From Candidatus Cryptobacteroides faecihippi (GTDB lineage: Bacteria > Bacteroidota > Bacteroidia > Bacteroidales > UBA932), in assembly GCA_018066065.1 (NCBI GenBank), contig JAGHSC010000022.1, forward strand, positions 1-13,964: 13,964 nt of DNA. The letters run 5' to 3'. Under the pieces are notes generated by a model. That model was not told where the DNA came from. It ran no database searches and saw only the letters and a list, made by a program, of their open reading frames with translations. The number at the start of each line of letters is the position of its first letter. Position 1 is the stretch's first letter. Below are positions 1 through 8,310 of the stretch, piece by piece. Both the position numbers and the translations under genes were made by a program.

Positions 1-5
1 ATTAT

Positions 6-13
6 TATCTTTG
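6..13 (+). promoter_or_regulatory. -7 promoter box for the DUF3857 operon
   Basis: TATCTTTG matches the Bacteroidota sigma-ABfr -7 consensus TAnnTTTG. It lies 30 nt upstream of the ATG at 44. The expected -33 TTTG element would fall to the left of the window, so only half of the promoter can be seen. The box also overlaps the alternative in-frame TTG start at 11, which argues that translation begins at 44. Confidence 0.5.
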
Positions 14-43
14 CTACCTAGACCATGTAACTGTTTTAACCTT

Positions 44-2032
44 ATGAAACCTTCTCCACGACTGATTCTTATCATCGCAGCCATGATCATGGCTCAGATG
101 CTCAGCGCTCAGACAGACAAGAGCAGCTTCAAGTTCGGAAAGCCAACGCAGGAAGAACTGCAACTCACATCATGCGCACTCGATCCGGATGCCGACCAGG
201 TCATTCTGTTCGAGTACTACGACCATGCCATTGAGACTTCCAACAGCGGTCTTCTGCAGAAACGCACAATAACAAGAAGAGTCAAAGTCCTGAAGGAATC
301 CGGTGTGAGTGCCGGAGATCTATCCTTCGAGATTGCCCATGGAAAGGCAAAGTACGTCGAAAACATCTCTAAGCTTGATGCCGTTGCAATCAATGTGGCC
401 GACAACGGCAAGACTGTCAGCTCTTCGCTGAAGAACAACATGATCTTCAAGGAAGATGTCTCCAGCACACGCCAGTTGGTAAAGGCCAGTGTCCCGGATG
501 TCAAGGTCGGGACGATCATCGACTACAAGGTGACCATCACGAGCGACAACGTCACAAGCATCCCTACCATCTACCTCCAGCATTCCGTGCCGGTGATCAT
601 CGCCGAAGCAGATGTGCACATGCCTGATTTCATCGTCTTCTATGCTGATTTCAACGAACTCATCCACCCGATCACCAAGAACATCACCTACGAAGAGATG
701 AGAATCAACAACAGCGGCTCCACGCTGTCCTACCAGGAGAGGTGGATCAGCGGAAGGACAGCTTCAGTGCCGCCGGTGAAGAATGAACCTTTCGTCTGGA
801 ACCTCCTGGATTTCAAGTCAAACATGAGCTTCGAGCTGAAATCTGTGGAACTGCCTGGAGAACAACCAAGGTCATTCTCCTACACTTGGGATGACGTCTT
901 CAAGATGCTGAAGGACGACGACGAATTCGGAGGACATCTCAAGATGTCGGATCCTCTCAAGGACGAAGTAGCCCAGGCAATCGCAGGAAAGGACAGCGAC
1001 AGGGACAAGGTCAAGGCCATCCTCGACCTTCTCTCAAAGAAAGTCACCTGGAATGAGAACTATTCAATCTGGTCATCCAACCCGAAGAATGCACTCAAGG
1101 AAGGAAAGGGAAACTCAGCGGACATCAACTTCCTGCTTATGTCAATGCTCTCGGATGCAGGTGTACGATGCACTCCTGTCCTCCTCAACCCAAAGGACAT
1201 AAAGAATTTCTCGAAGTATCCAACCCTTAAGGACATCAATTACTTCATCCTTGCAGCCAGGATCGATGACGGAGGCACCGAAAAGACAGTCTACCTGGAT
1301 GGTACAGACAAGTGGAGCAGCATCGACGTGATCCCATCCAACCTTCTCTCATTCAATGCAATCCTCTACAACGAACCTGAAGCCACCAGGAAAGTCGACC
1401 TTAGCTCCATCGCAAAAGGCAGCACAAACTACATCATGAAGGCTGTTGTAGGAGAGGATGGCATGATTGAAACCGATCTCACTGCCATCACAGCAGGAAT
1501 GGATGCACTTTCACTGAACGGCAAGATCGATTCCTACAAGTCAGAAGATGAATTCCTCAAGGAGTACATGAAAGACGGAGCGGTCAGCAATGTCTCAGGA
1601 AACATCACGAGAAACCGTGACCAGGTCACGATGAACGTCAAGTTCGAGGTCCAGCCTGAAGAATCCGGAGACATCATCTACATCAAGCCATCTCTCGTGG
1701 ACCTGATCAACACCGACATATTCACGTCCGAGACGAGGATGCTTCCGGTCGACATGGATTATCCTTCATCCATCGTGCTCAGGGCAACTGTCATGCTCGG
1801 AGACAAATGGACACTTGAAGGCACTCCACAGTCATCCTCTTTCTCATTGGGAGACAAGGACATAACATTCTCCTACAAGGCTCTCAAGGGAAGCGGTATG
1901 ATCCAGATTGTCATGGAACTCAGGCAGAAGGAATTCTATTTCACCGCCGACAGGTACGAAACGCTCAGAAACTTCTTCAACGAGACACACAATGTCCTTG
2001 AAGGCAGGATCGCTCTCAGAAAGGTATCATGA
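44..2032 (+). CDS. Exported DUF3857 / transglutaminase-like protein with degenerate catalytic triad
   Basis: A 662-residue protein when started at the ATG at 44. An in-frame TTG at 11 would add 11 residues that spoil the signal peptide and overlap the -7 box. Residues 1-22 form a signal peptide (basic start, hydrophobic core, Ser-Ala before Gln23), so it is predicted to be periplasmic or surface-exposed. The next about 250 residues resemble the DUF3857 beta-rich domain, followed by a transglutaminase-like core (about 285-425) and a C-terminal beta-rich region. In the core, the motif GNSADIN carries Ser358 where the nucleophile Cys is expected, and Tyr400 replaces the His. Asp419 (YLDGT) is retained. 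The 42-residue spacing between positions 358 and 400 is identical to the Cys-His spacing in the next gene, so the alignment is secure. It is therefore probably a non-catalytic binding or scaffold protein. From memory, related Bacteroidota proteins share the GNSADIN form. The physiological role is unknown. It is co-transcribed with the next gene through an ATGA overlap. Confidence 0.85.
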   Translation: MKPSPRLILIIAAMIMAQMLSAQTDKSSFKFGKPTQEELQLTSCALDPDADQVILFEYYDHAIETSNSGLLQKRTITRRVKVLKESGVSAGDLSFEIAHGKAKYVENISKLDAVAINVADNGKTVSSSLKNNMIFKEDVSSTRQLVKASVPDVKVGTIIDYKVTITSDNVTSIPTIYLQHSVPVIIAEADVHMPDFIVFYADFNELIHPITKNITYEEMRINNSGSTLSYQERWISGRTASVPPVKNEPFVWNLLDFKSNMSFELKSVELPGEQPRSFSYTWDDVFKMLKDDDEFGGHLKMSDPLKDEVAQAIAGKDSDRDKVKAILDLLSKKVTWNENYSIWSSNPKNALKEGKGNSADINFLLMSMLSDAGVRCTPVLLNPKDIKNFSKYPTLKDINYFILAARIDDGGTEKTVYLDGTDKWSSIDVIPSNLLSFNAILYNEPEATRKVDLSSIAKGSTNYIMKAVVGEDGMIETDLTAITAGMDALSLNGKIDSYKSEDEFLKEYMKDGAVSNVSGNITRNRDQVTMNVKFEVQPEESGDIIYIKPSLVDLINTDIFTSETRMLPVDMDYPSSIVLRATVMLGDKWTLEGTPQSSSFSLGDKDITFSYKALKGSGMIQIVMELRQKEFYFTADRYETLRNFFNETHNVLEGRIALRKVS

Positions 2033-3891
2033 TGTCAGTGAAGAGGATTGCTGCAGCAGTCATCATGCTGGCCGCGAGTGTCTTCTGCGCACACTCCCAG
2101 GATTCTATCGTGTCGAAAGACAGCCTGGTCATAACCGTGTCCGGACTGTCCCGCATGTCGATCTGTGAGGATGTGAGCATCATGATCCTGAACAAGGAAG
2201 GACTGCAGGATGCCGCATTCCTGATGTCCATCCCTTCAGACAGAACTCTGAAAAGCTTTTCCGGAAAGATTTCCGACCTTTCCGGAAAGGTCATCAGGAA
2301 GTATGGAATGAAGGATCTCGCATCCACAGAGTACAGCGAAGGCCTTGCTGACGACTACACAACCAAATACCTTGACTTCAAGTACGGCAGCTTTCCCTAT
2401 GTCGTGACATGGACCTGCGAGGTGACGTGCTCCGATGGGTTTCTTACCCCTCCGGTCTTCGCTCCGCTCAGATCCAGCGGACAGCGGCTGAGCAGGGCAA
2501 GCTACACATTGGTGACGCCTCAGGAATATGGATATTCATGGAAATGCCTCAACTGCGACATCACTCCGACAGTGACTGAAGATAAGGGCATTGTCAGCAG
2601 CAAATGGGTCATTTCCGGCCTGGAGCCTGTCTCGAATGGAGACTTGATGCCGAAGGGGGAAGATTTTGTTCCGGTAATATGCTTTTCGCCGGACTCCTTC
2701 CTCTGGTTCAGGAGAGAAGGTTCAATGAAGACTGTCGACGACTATGGAAGATGGAAGTGGAATCTCATCGAGGAGAGTTCGCAGATTCCTGCTGAGCTTG
2801 CCGCGAAGGTCCATGAGATGACGGATAATCTGGCTGGCAGGAGGGAAAAGGTCCATGCCCTCTACGATTACATGCAGAAGAATTACCGCTACGTGAGCAT
2901 CCAGCTTGGCATCGGAGGACAGAAACCGATGGCTCCTGAACAGGTCTACAGGAACAAGTTCGGAGACTGCAAGGCTCTGTCGAACCTCATGAAGACAATG
3001 CTCAGGGAAATAGGCATTGAATCCTGCTATGTCGAGATCAGCACAGAAAGAAGGTCGCAGATAAGGGATTTCGCCTATCCAGGATTCCTCAACCATGCAA
3101 TCCTCAAGGTCCCTGACCCAGAAGGGGATATGTGGATAGAATGCACATCCTCAACGCTTCCGATGGGCTACATCCACAAAGGTCTGGCTGGACACGACGC
3201 CTTTGTCTACCAGGATGGTACGATGCACATCGAGACTGTTCCTGACTATTCAGAAAGCCACAATCTTTCCACCTGCACCACTGAGGTTAGGATCCTGGGC
3301 GACAATTCAGCCGTCATCACAGTGGAAGAACGTACCCTTGGACTTCCATTCGAAGGAATGTTCCCTTTCAAGTCCATCGACATGGACCAGAGGAAAGACT
3401 ACCTCAGGAACGACATAGGCTTCCCTGCAGCAACGTTTTCAGACATTTCATGCAATGTCGAGGACAATGGGGCTAATTCAGTCATGTCTGTCAGCTATCG
3501 GGCAGAGATTCCTAAATACACCTCGAAGAGCGGCTCACGCGCACTGATCCCACTCTACCCGTTCAGGAATCAGCTGTCCATCGATGCACCTGAAGGATCG
3601 CGCAGGGAACCTTTCAGAGTCTACCATGGTAACACCAGGATCGATGACGTTCTGATACTCATCCCAGACAGCATGAGTGTCGAAAGCTACCCTGAATCAA
3701 TGTCCATCGAGAATGCCTTTGGCAGGCACAGCATGAAGACGGAAAGGGATGAGGATGGAAATCTTAGAATCCATGTCGAGACAGTTATCCATGAAGGTAT
3801 CCTTCCTGTGAAAGACTATGGACTGATCAAGGATATAATAAGATCCATCGACAGGACAGCCAAGATGAAGATTTCCTTAATTCAAAGATAA
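2029..3891 (+). CDS. Exported DUF3857 and transglutaminase-domain protein with intact Cys-His pair
   Basis: A 620-residue protein whose ATG overlaps the upstream stop codon (ATGA), implying translational coupling. A second in-frame ATG at 2032 is equally possible. Residues 1 to about 24 form a signal peptide (Lys-Arg, then an Ala/Ile/Val-rich core, then AHSQ). No lipobox is visible, so secretion into the periplasm is expected. A DUF3857-like beta domain (about 40-240) precedes a transglutaminase/papain-like core (about 265-385) and a C-terminal beta-rich part. The core has FGDCKAL with Cys314, NHAIL with His356, and WIECTS with Glu371 in the place of the usual Asp. This is a plausible cysteine-dependent triad for peptide or amide chemistry, but no substrate can be inferred. 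It is a paralogue of the preceding gene, and the pairing of one degenerate and one intact copy suggests they act together. The C-terminus is followed by an A/T-rich stretch and a hairpin. Confidence 0.85.
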   Translation: MMSVKRIAAAVIMLAASVFCAHSQDSIVSKDSLVITVSGLSRMSICEDVSIMILNKEGLQDAAFLMSIPSDRTLKSFSGKISDLSGKVIRKYGMKDLASTEYSEGLADDYTTKYLDFKYGSFPYVVTWTCEVTCSDGFLTPPVFAPLRSSGQRLSRASYTLVTPQEYGYSWKCLNCDITPTVTEDKGIVSSKWVISGLEPVSNGDLMPKGEDFVPVICFSPDSFLWFRREGSMKTVDDYGRWKWNLIEESSQIPAELAAKVHEMTDNLAGRREKVHALYDYMQKNYRYVSIQLGIGGQKPMAPEQVYRNKFGDCKALSNLMKTMLREIGIESCYVEISTERRSQIRDFAYPGFLNHAILKVPDPEGDMWIECTSSTLPMGYIHKGLAGHDAFVYQDGTMHIETVPDYSESHNLSTCTTEVRILGDNSAVITVEERTLGLPFEGMFPFKSIDMDQRKDYLRNDIGFPAATFSDISCNVEDNGANSVMSVSYRAEIPKYTSKSGSRALIPLYPFRNQLSIDAPEGSRREPFRVYHGNTRIDDVLILIPDSMSVESYPESMSIENAFGRHSMKTERDEDGNLRIHVETVIHEGILPVKDYGLIKDIIRSIDRTAKMKISLIQR

Positions 3892-3916
3892 AACGTTGAT
3901 TTTTAATAAATTAAAA

Positions 3917-3945
3917 AAGGAGCTAGCCCATAAGGTTAGCTCCTT
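3917..3945. terminator. Terminator hairpin between convergent operons
   Basis: A 12-bp stem (AAGGAGCTAGCC / GGTTAGCTCCTT) surrounds the 5-nt loop CATAA. Read on the minus strand, the 3' arm runs into TTTTTTAATTT, an ideal U-tract for ending the glycyl-tRNA synthetase transcript 30 nt after its stop, with one internal A-C mismatch. Read on the plus strand, the mismatch becomes a G-U wobble, but the following GATTATTT is a poorer U-tract. It is probably bidirectional and stronger for the minus-strand gene. Confidence 0.8.
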
Positions 3946-3974
3946 GATTATTTCGGGATTTGCACTCCCGGAAA

Positions 3975-5519
3975 CTACTTGAGGTTCCTGAGGAGGTTGT
4001 TCATGTTGACTTCCTTGTCGATGATTGCGCGAAGCTCTGCGATTGGAACTCGCTTCTGCTCCATGGTGTCGCGCTCACGGATGGTGACACACTTGTCCTC
4101 GAGTGAATCATGATCCACGGTGATGCAGAAAGGAGTACCGATTGCATCCTGACGACGATACCTCTTTCCGATGGAATCCTTCTCGTCGTACTGGCAGTTG
4201 AAATCGAACTTGAGGTCGTCCATGATGCTCTGGGCAAGGTTGACGAGCTCCTCGTTGTTCTTCACGAGAGGCATGACTGCTGCCTTGACAGGAGCAAGAG
4301 GTGCAGGGATTGAGAGAACGACGCGGCTCTCACCATTCTCAAGCTGCTCCTCCTTGTAGGAGTTGGACATGACTGCGAGGAACATACGGTCGACACCGAT
4401 GGATGTCTCGATGACATAAGGAACATAGCTCTCGCCGGTCTCAGGATCGAAGTACTGGATCTTCTTTCCAGAGTACTTCTGATGGTTTCCGAGGTCGAAG
4501 TTGGTACGCGAGTGGATACCCTCAAGCTCCTTGAAGCCGAATGGGAAGTGGAACTCGACGTCGGTAGCGGCGTTTGCATAGTGGGCAAGCTTCTCATGAT
4601 CGTGGAAACGATAGTTCTCAGCACCCATTCCGAGGTTGACATGCCACTTCATACGGTTCTCCTTCCACTTTGCGAACCAATCGAGCTCGGTTCCAGGCTT
4701 GATGAAGAACTGCATCTCCATCTGCTCGAACTCCCTCATGCGGAAGATGAACTGACGGGCGACGATCTCGTTTCTGAAAGCCTTTCCGATCTGGGCGATA
4801 CCGAAAGGAAGCTTCATGCGGCCGGTCTTCTGGACGTTGAGATAGTTGACGAAGATACCCTGAGCGGTCTCAGGACGGAGATAGATGGTGTTGGCGCCCT
4901 CAGAGGTGCTTCCCATCGATGTGCTGAACATCAGGTTGAACTGACGGACATCTGTCCAGTTGCAGGTACCGCTGATTGGGCAGACGATGCCGCAGTCGAT
5001 GATGATCTGCTTGTACTCTGCGAGGTCATTTGCATTCTCGGCAGCGACGTAGCGGTTGTGAACCTCCTCGTACTTAGCCTTCTCGCGGAGGATGTTAGGA
5101 TTTGTGGCACGGAACTGCTCCTCGTCGAATGCATCGCCGAACTTCTTGCGTCCCTTTGCAACCTCCTTGTTCATCTTCTCCTCGATCTTTCCGAGATACT
5201 CCTCGATGAGGACATCGGCGCGGTAGCGCTTCTTGGAGTCCTTGTTGTCGATAAGAGGGTCGTTGAAGGCAGCAACGTGACCTGAAGCTTCCCAGATCTT
5301 AGGATGCATGAAGATGCATGAATCGATACCCACGATGTTCTCGTTGAGTCTTGTCATGGCTTTCCACCAGTAAGACTGGATGTTGTTCTTGAGTTCAACA
5401 CCCATCTGACCGTAGTCATAGACTGCAGCCAGACCATCGTAGATTTCGCTTGAAGGGAATATGAATCCATATTCCTTGCAATGTGCAACCAGCACTTTGA
5501 ACAGTTCGTCCTGTGTCAT
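3975..5519 (-). CDS. glyQS: Glycyl-tRNA synthetase, alpha2 (single-chain) type
   Basis: This class II aminoacyl-tRNA synthetase (sometimes called glyS) charges tRNA-Gly with glycine using ATP in the cytoplasm. The start was taken at the ATG at 5519 (MTQDELFKVL), giving 514 residues. A 13-codon upstream extension is in frame but overlaps the predicted promoter region. The N-terminal catalytic domain shows the family sequence YDYGQMGVELKNN at about residues 34-46, and RPETAQGIFVN at about 215-225. Motif 2 is FRNEI at 248-252, followed by FRMREFEQMEMQFF at 259-272. Motif 3 is ETSIGVDRMF at 371-380. The C-terminal anticodon-binding domain starts near 403 (LSIPAPLAPVKAAV) and contains DEKDSIGKRYRRQDAIGTP. 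Residues 95-160 form a charged helical insertion typical of this type. It has its own promoter, although the upstream DUF4838 gene is on the same strand. Its terminator is the hairpin at 3917-3945. Confidence 0.97.
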   Translation of the reverse strand: MTQDELFKVLVAHCKEYGFIFPSSEIYDGLAAVYDYGQMGVELKNNIQSYWWKAMTRLNENIVGIDSCIFMHPKIWEASGHVAAFNDPLIDNKDSKKRYRADVLIEEYLGKIEEKMNKEVAKGRKKFGDAFDEEQFRATNPNILREKAKYEEVHNRYVAAENANDLAEYKQIIIDCGIVCPISGTCNWTDVRQFNLMFSTSMGSTSEGANTIYLRPETAQGIFVNYLNVQKTGRMKLPFGIAQIGKAFRNEIVARQFIFRMREFEQMEMQFFIKPGTELDWFAKWKENRMKWHVNLGMGAENYRFHDHEKLAHYANAATDVEFHFPFGFKELEGIHSRTNFDLGNHQKYSGKKIQYFDPETGESYVPYVIETSIGVDRMFLAVMSNSYKEEQLENGESRVVLSIPAPLAPVKAAVMPLVKNNEELVNLAQSIMDDLKFDFNCQYDEKDSIGKRYRRQDAIGTPFCITVDHDSLEDKCVTIRERDTMEQKRVPIAELRAIIDKEVNMNNLLRNLK

Positions 5520-5555
5520 GATATATCTTTCTATTGTTTGTTTCCGAATAGTCTG

Positions 5556-5586
5556 CAAAAATAACTATTTGTGCTGAAAGGACAAA
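5556..5586 (-). promoter_or_regulatory. Promoter of glycyl-tRNA synthetase gene
   Basis: On the minus strand a -33 TTTG (5586-5583) and a -7 box TATTTTTG (5563-5556) are separated by 19 nt, matching the Bacteroidota TTTG-N19-TAnnTTTG pattern. Transcription would begin near 5548, leaving about a 30-nt leader before the ATG at 5519. The leader contains AGAAAG but no strong Shine-Dalgarno sequence, which is usual in this phylum. Confidence 0.7.
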
Positions 5587-5605
5587 TGAATATGAGCCAA
5601 TGAAT

Positions 5606-7333
5606 TTACTGCAATGACTTCTTGAAGTCTTCGGTGGTCTGCCATTCCCTGACCCTGAGCTCCTGCGAATCGATGATCCTGAAAAGCTCATCCATCGAAC
5701 CATCAGCCCTGGAGGCCTCTATGTTCCTGGTAACCTTGAGGAACAGAATCTGCGCAGCGACTCTGTCAACTCTCTTCATAAGTTCCTCATCCCCAGAAGC
5801 TTCCGCCCTTGCCGACTGCACATATTCCCAAGCCTTGGTGATGAATCCTTCATCGTACAGCGAATGGTTCTGGTCAAAGGCAAATCCCATGACGGTGTCA
5901 TCCTTGACCTGCGCCCTGCAAAGATCGAAGTAGGAATGGACTGAAGAAGCCGCTGCCCCATAATAAGCCTCGATGAACTCATCAACGAGGGCATTGGTGT
6001 CGAGTTCAGGGTTCCAGAGAAGCTTTGCAAGCACCCAAGCCTTCATCTCGGAGAACTCACCTCCGTCGCTCTGATAGTTGGCCTCCTCCTGGATTCCGAT
6101 GGCCTTGTGGTCCCTGAAAGTCCTGATGTTGGAAGCAAGAGACTGGAAGTTAGGGTACGGCGCAAGATACTGGTTGAAGTTGACCACATAGTCCCAGATG
6201 AAAAGATTCGGAGCCTTTGAAGCCCATGCCTCAAGATCATCCATGAAAGGCCTGTTGTACTCAGTCGAATCGATAGGATGAGAGAAATCGCACTCGATGC
6301 TGCACAGTCGAATCACCACATTGTCCTTTGGAACGATGTTCTCCGGAGCATGCCTGGTGTACTGGTAGGCAAAGGTTCCGATGTACTTCTCAGGGAAAAG
6401 CGGCATGATCTCATCGGCAACCTGGTTGACGAACCAGAGCATTGCACCGGAATGACCACCGTACCTTTCCTCGAGAGCCTTGCACTCATCGCACTCGCAA
6501 GGAAGCATGTTGTCGTTCTGGCTGAGGCTGTAGACCCAGTAGAGAGGATTCTCGGAGATCACCTTCTTCATCCCTTCCTTGCAGATCTCCAGCACATCAG
6601 GATTCGTCAGGCAAAGCTGTCCGTTCGGGATCCTCTTCCCATCCTTCACGCTGAAGTACTCAGGATGCTCCTTGAAATACTTGTCCGCAGGCACGAAATA
6701 GCCGAAAGTGTGCGCACTCCAGTAGGCAGAGATGCCTCCAAACTCATTGTCAGCAACCGTCCACGCGGAATTGTTCCTGTTGTGAGCCATCCAGGCCTCG
6801 TCGCGGTTAGCATTGTTGTACTGCACGAAACGGTACTTCAAGGCCGGCGCCTCTGAATATTCAAACTTCGAGTAGCTGTACCTCGAGGTCTGTGGAACCA
6901 CGGTGCATTCAGGAGTGTACCACCTGACACCGAACTCCTTCTCGAGGAAAGAATAAACTCCGTACATCGTACCACGATCCTTTCCACCATAGATGAAGAT
7001 CGAAGGACCCTTCCCACTCACGGTGAATCCCTCATCATCCGCAGCTGGCTGCTGCACACCGGTCCTCTCGTTCCATCCGACGTAGATCCTGGTCTTCCTG
7101 CTGAAAAGTCCAGAACGGATGCTGTCGATTGATGCTACCGGAATCTCAGCACCACCGATCTGTCTGATGTACTCCTGAAGTTCCCTCGCAGCCGTCCTTT
7201 CAGAAGCAGAAGGATCTGAAGGAAGCACGATTGTGTAGCTGCTCTTCCCGTTCCTGAACAAAGTATGCCTCGCCTCAAGGCTGTTGAAGGACAGCATTAC
7301 GGCGAGGATGACAAGCATCATTTTCAGTTTCAT
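5606..7333 (-). CDS. Secreted DUF4838-domain protein (glycoside-hydrolase-like)
   Basis: A 575-residue protein with a signal peptide at residues 1-21 (MKLKMMLVIL start, cut near LEA/RH), so it acts outside the cytoplasm. Residues about 25-135 resemble the alpha/beta N-terminal domain that precedes GH20 and GH67 catalytic barrels (SERTAARELQEYIRQIGG at 44-61, YGGKDRGTMYGVYSFLEKEFG at about 115-135). Residues about 165-430 fit DUF4838: an aromatic stretch around YWSAHTFGYFVPADKYF, then SLSQNDN at 269-275, the cysteine cluster CECDEC at 279-284, and a barrel-like pattern of strands. The last about 140 residues are alpha-helical. DUF4838 proteins are common in polysaccharide-degrading Bacteroidota and are thought to act on glycans, but no reaction is established here. 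It begins 14 nt after folK with no visible promoter, so it may be transcribed with the sufS-to-folK run. That context is unusual because no SusC/SusD or other carbohydrate gene is nearby. Confidence 0.85.
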   Translation of the reverse strand: MKLKMMLVILAVMLSFNSLEARHTLFRNGKSSYTIVLPSDPSASERTAARELQEYIRQIGGAEIPVASIDSIRSGLFSRKTRIYVGWNERTGVQQPAADDEGFTVSGKGPSIFIYGGKDRGTMYGVYSFLEKEFGVRWYTPECTVVPQTSRYSYSKFEYSEAPALKYRFVQYNNANRDEAWMAHNRNNSAWTVADNEFGGISAYWSAHTFGYFVPADKYFKEHPEYFSVKDGKRIPNGQLCLTNPDVLEICKEGMKKVISENPLYWVYSLSQNDNMLPCECDECKALEERYGGHSGAMLWFVNQVADEIMPLFPEKYIGTFAYQYTRHAPENIVPKDNVVIRLCSIECDFSHPIDSTEYNRPFMDDLEAWASKAPNLFIWDYVVNFNQYLAPYPNFQSLASNIRTFRDHKAIGIQEEANYQSDGGEFSEMKAWVLAKLLWNPELDTNALVDEFIEAYYGAAASSVHSYFDLCRAQVKDDTVMGFAFDQNHSLYDEGFITKAWEYVQSARAEASGDEELMKRVDRVAAQILFLKVTRNIEASRADGSMDELFRIIDSQELRVREWQTTEDFKKSLQ

Positions 7334-7347
7334 GGCTATGTTGTGGT

Positions 7348-7830
7348 TTAAAAATACTCCGGAAACGCGCTCCTGAGGCTAGGTTTCGCAATCTCAAGCA
7401 ACGGAATCATCACGAAAGGACGCTCTTCAATTCCCTTGTGAGGAATTGTAAGCTTCTCACAATCAATTCGTTCAGCACCATAGAAAAGAATATCGATGTC
7501 GATTATCCTCGAATGGTAGATCCTGTTTCCCTTTCCATCGAATTCAGGAGGATCCTTCCTCCCCATCCTTTCCTCGATCTCCTTTACCTTTCTCAGCACC
7601 TCAAGCGCAGCATCCTCGGCTGAACCATCAGGCCTGAAAGTCCTGTAGAGGACCACGGCATTAAGGAACTTTCCCCCGGCAAATCCCATAGGCTTCGTCT
7701 CGATCAGCCTGGAAAGCGACTGATAGTGTCCTTCAAAAGCATCATCCATCATCCTGAGCGCCTCGGAGATGTTCCTCTCACGGTCGCCAAGATTGCTGCC
7801 AAGGGAAAAATATATGCTGACGAAAGCCAT
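7348..7830 (-). CDS. folK: 2-amino-4-hydroxy-6-hydroxymethyldihydropteridine pyrophosphokinase (HPPK)
   Basis: This enzyme transfers pyrophosphate from ATP to 6-hydroxymethyl-7,8-dihydropterin, the step before dihydropteroate synthase in folate synthesis. The 160-residue length is normal for a monofunctional HPPK. The N-terminal SLGSNLGDRERN (9-20) is the family signature. KPMGFAGGKFLNAVV (46-60) is the pterin-binding loop region, and EERMGR is at 86-91. The Mg/ATP-binding strand appears as SRIIDIDILFYG (107-118) with the two acidic residues Asp111 and Asp113. IPHKGIEERPFVMIPLLEIA follows from 129. The residues before RIIDID read YHS rather than the enterobacterial GPR form. The start is 6 nt after the stop of the upstream DUF59 gene, so the two are surely co-transcribed. 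Confidence 0.95.
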   Translation of the reverse strand: MAFVSIYFSLGSNLGDRERNISEALRMMDDAFEGHYQSLSRLIETKPMGFAGGKFLNAVVLYRTFRPDGSAEDAALEVLRKVKEIEERMGRKDPPEFDGKGNRIYHSRIIDIDILFYGAERIDCEKLTIPHKGIEERPFVMIPLLEIAKPSLRSAFPEYF

Positions 7831-7836
7831 CTCAAG

Positions 7837-8289
7837 CTATGAATTAGGTTCCTTTGAATAGTCAGGACCATTGCCCGGATCGACTCTTCCACCCGAAACC
7901 GTGTCCACATCATCCAGACCAAGTTCAAGCCTGGCCTCCTCGGAAAGCATGCTCTGATCCCAGACAGGATCGAAGACAAGGTCCACATTGCATCCCTTGA
8001 TGCCGGGAACATCCAGGACATTGGTCTTCACATCCTCGATCACCTCGTCAGCCATCGGACAGTTCGGAGCAGTGAACGTCATCTGGATGTTCACCACGTG
8101 CTTCCTGTCGATCACAAGCTCATAGATCAGACCCAGGTCATAGATGTTGACCGGAATCTCAGGATCGTAGACCTGCTTGAGAGCAAGGATGACATTGTCG
8201 TACAAAGGAGCAAGTTCCTTCACTTCCTCCGCAGTAAGGACACCATCGTCCACCTTCTCTTCTTCCTTCTTGTTACTGAATATGCTCAT
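7837..8289 (-). CDS. DUF59 / MIP18-family Fe-S cluster assembly protein (SufT-like)
   Basis: A 150-residue cytoplasmic protein of the MIP18 (DUF59) family, whose members assist iron-sulfur cluster maturation or transfer. Residues 1-30 are a charged, probably flexible extension. The MIP18 core at about 31-112 shows DPEIPVNIYDLGLIYEL (42-58), then TFTAPNCPMADEV (71-83) with the conserved, probably functional Cys77, and VDLVFDPVWDQSML (102-115). A polar C-terminal tail (about 126-150) is rich in Gly, Asp and Pro. It follows sufE by 21 nt and is preceded by GGAAG-rich sequence that could serve as a ribosome-binding site. Its position directly after sufS and sufE supports an Fe-S role. I leave the symbol blank because bacterial DUF59 genes carry several names (sufT, paaD-like, yitW). 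Confidence 0.9.
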   Translation of the reverse strand: MSIFSNKKEEEKVDDGVLTAEEVKELAPLYDNVILALKQVYDPEIPVNIYDLGLIYELVIDRKHVVNIQMTFTAPNCPMADEVIEDVKTNVLDVPGIKGCNVDLVFDPVWDQSMLSEEARLELGLDDVDTVSGGRVDPGNGPDYSKEPNS

Positions 8290-8310
8290 TTCAATCTGTT
8301 TTCTTCCGTT

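Noticed and set aside
11..43. TTG at 11 as the start of the first DUF3857 gene
   Set aside because: It lies within the -7 box and would add a polar extension ahead of a proper signal peptide. The ATG at 44 gives a normal export signal.
4482..5285. 267-codon open frame on the plus strand opposite glycyl-tRNA synthetase
   Set aside because: The translation is low in complexity (Leu/Val/Glu/Asp-rich) with no recognisable domain. It mirrors the codon bias of the conserved synthetase gene on the other strand.
6278..6856. 192-codon open frame opposite the DUF4838 gene
   Set aside because: No family features and no promoter or ribosome-binding site. The minus-strand frame has a signal peptide and DUF4838 motifs and is clearly the real gene.
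8091..8105. A third CACGTG (8095-8100) in the DUF59 gene as a possible parS
   Set aside because: The flanks read TTCAC and CTTCC, not TGTTC and GAACA. Only the central 6 bp match, which is expected by chance.
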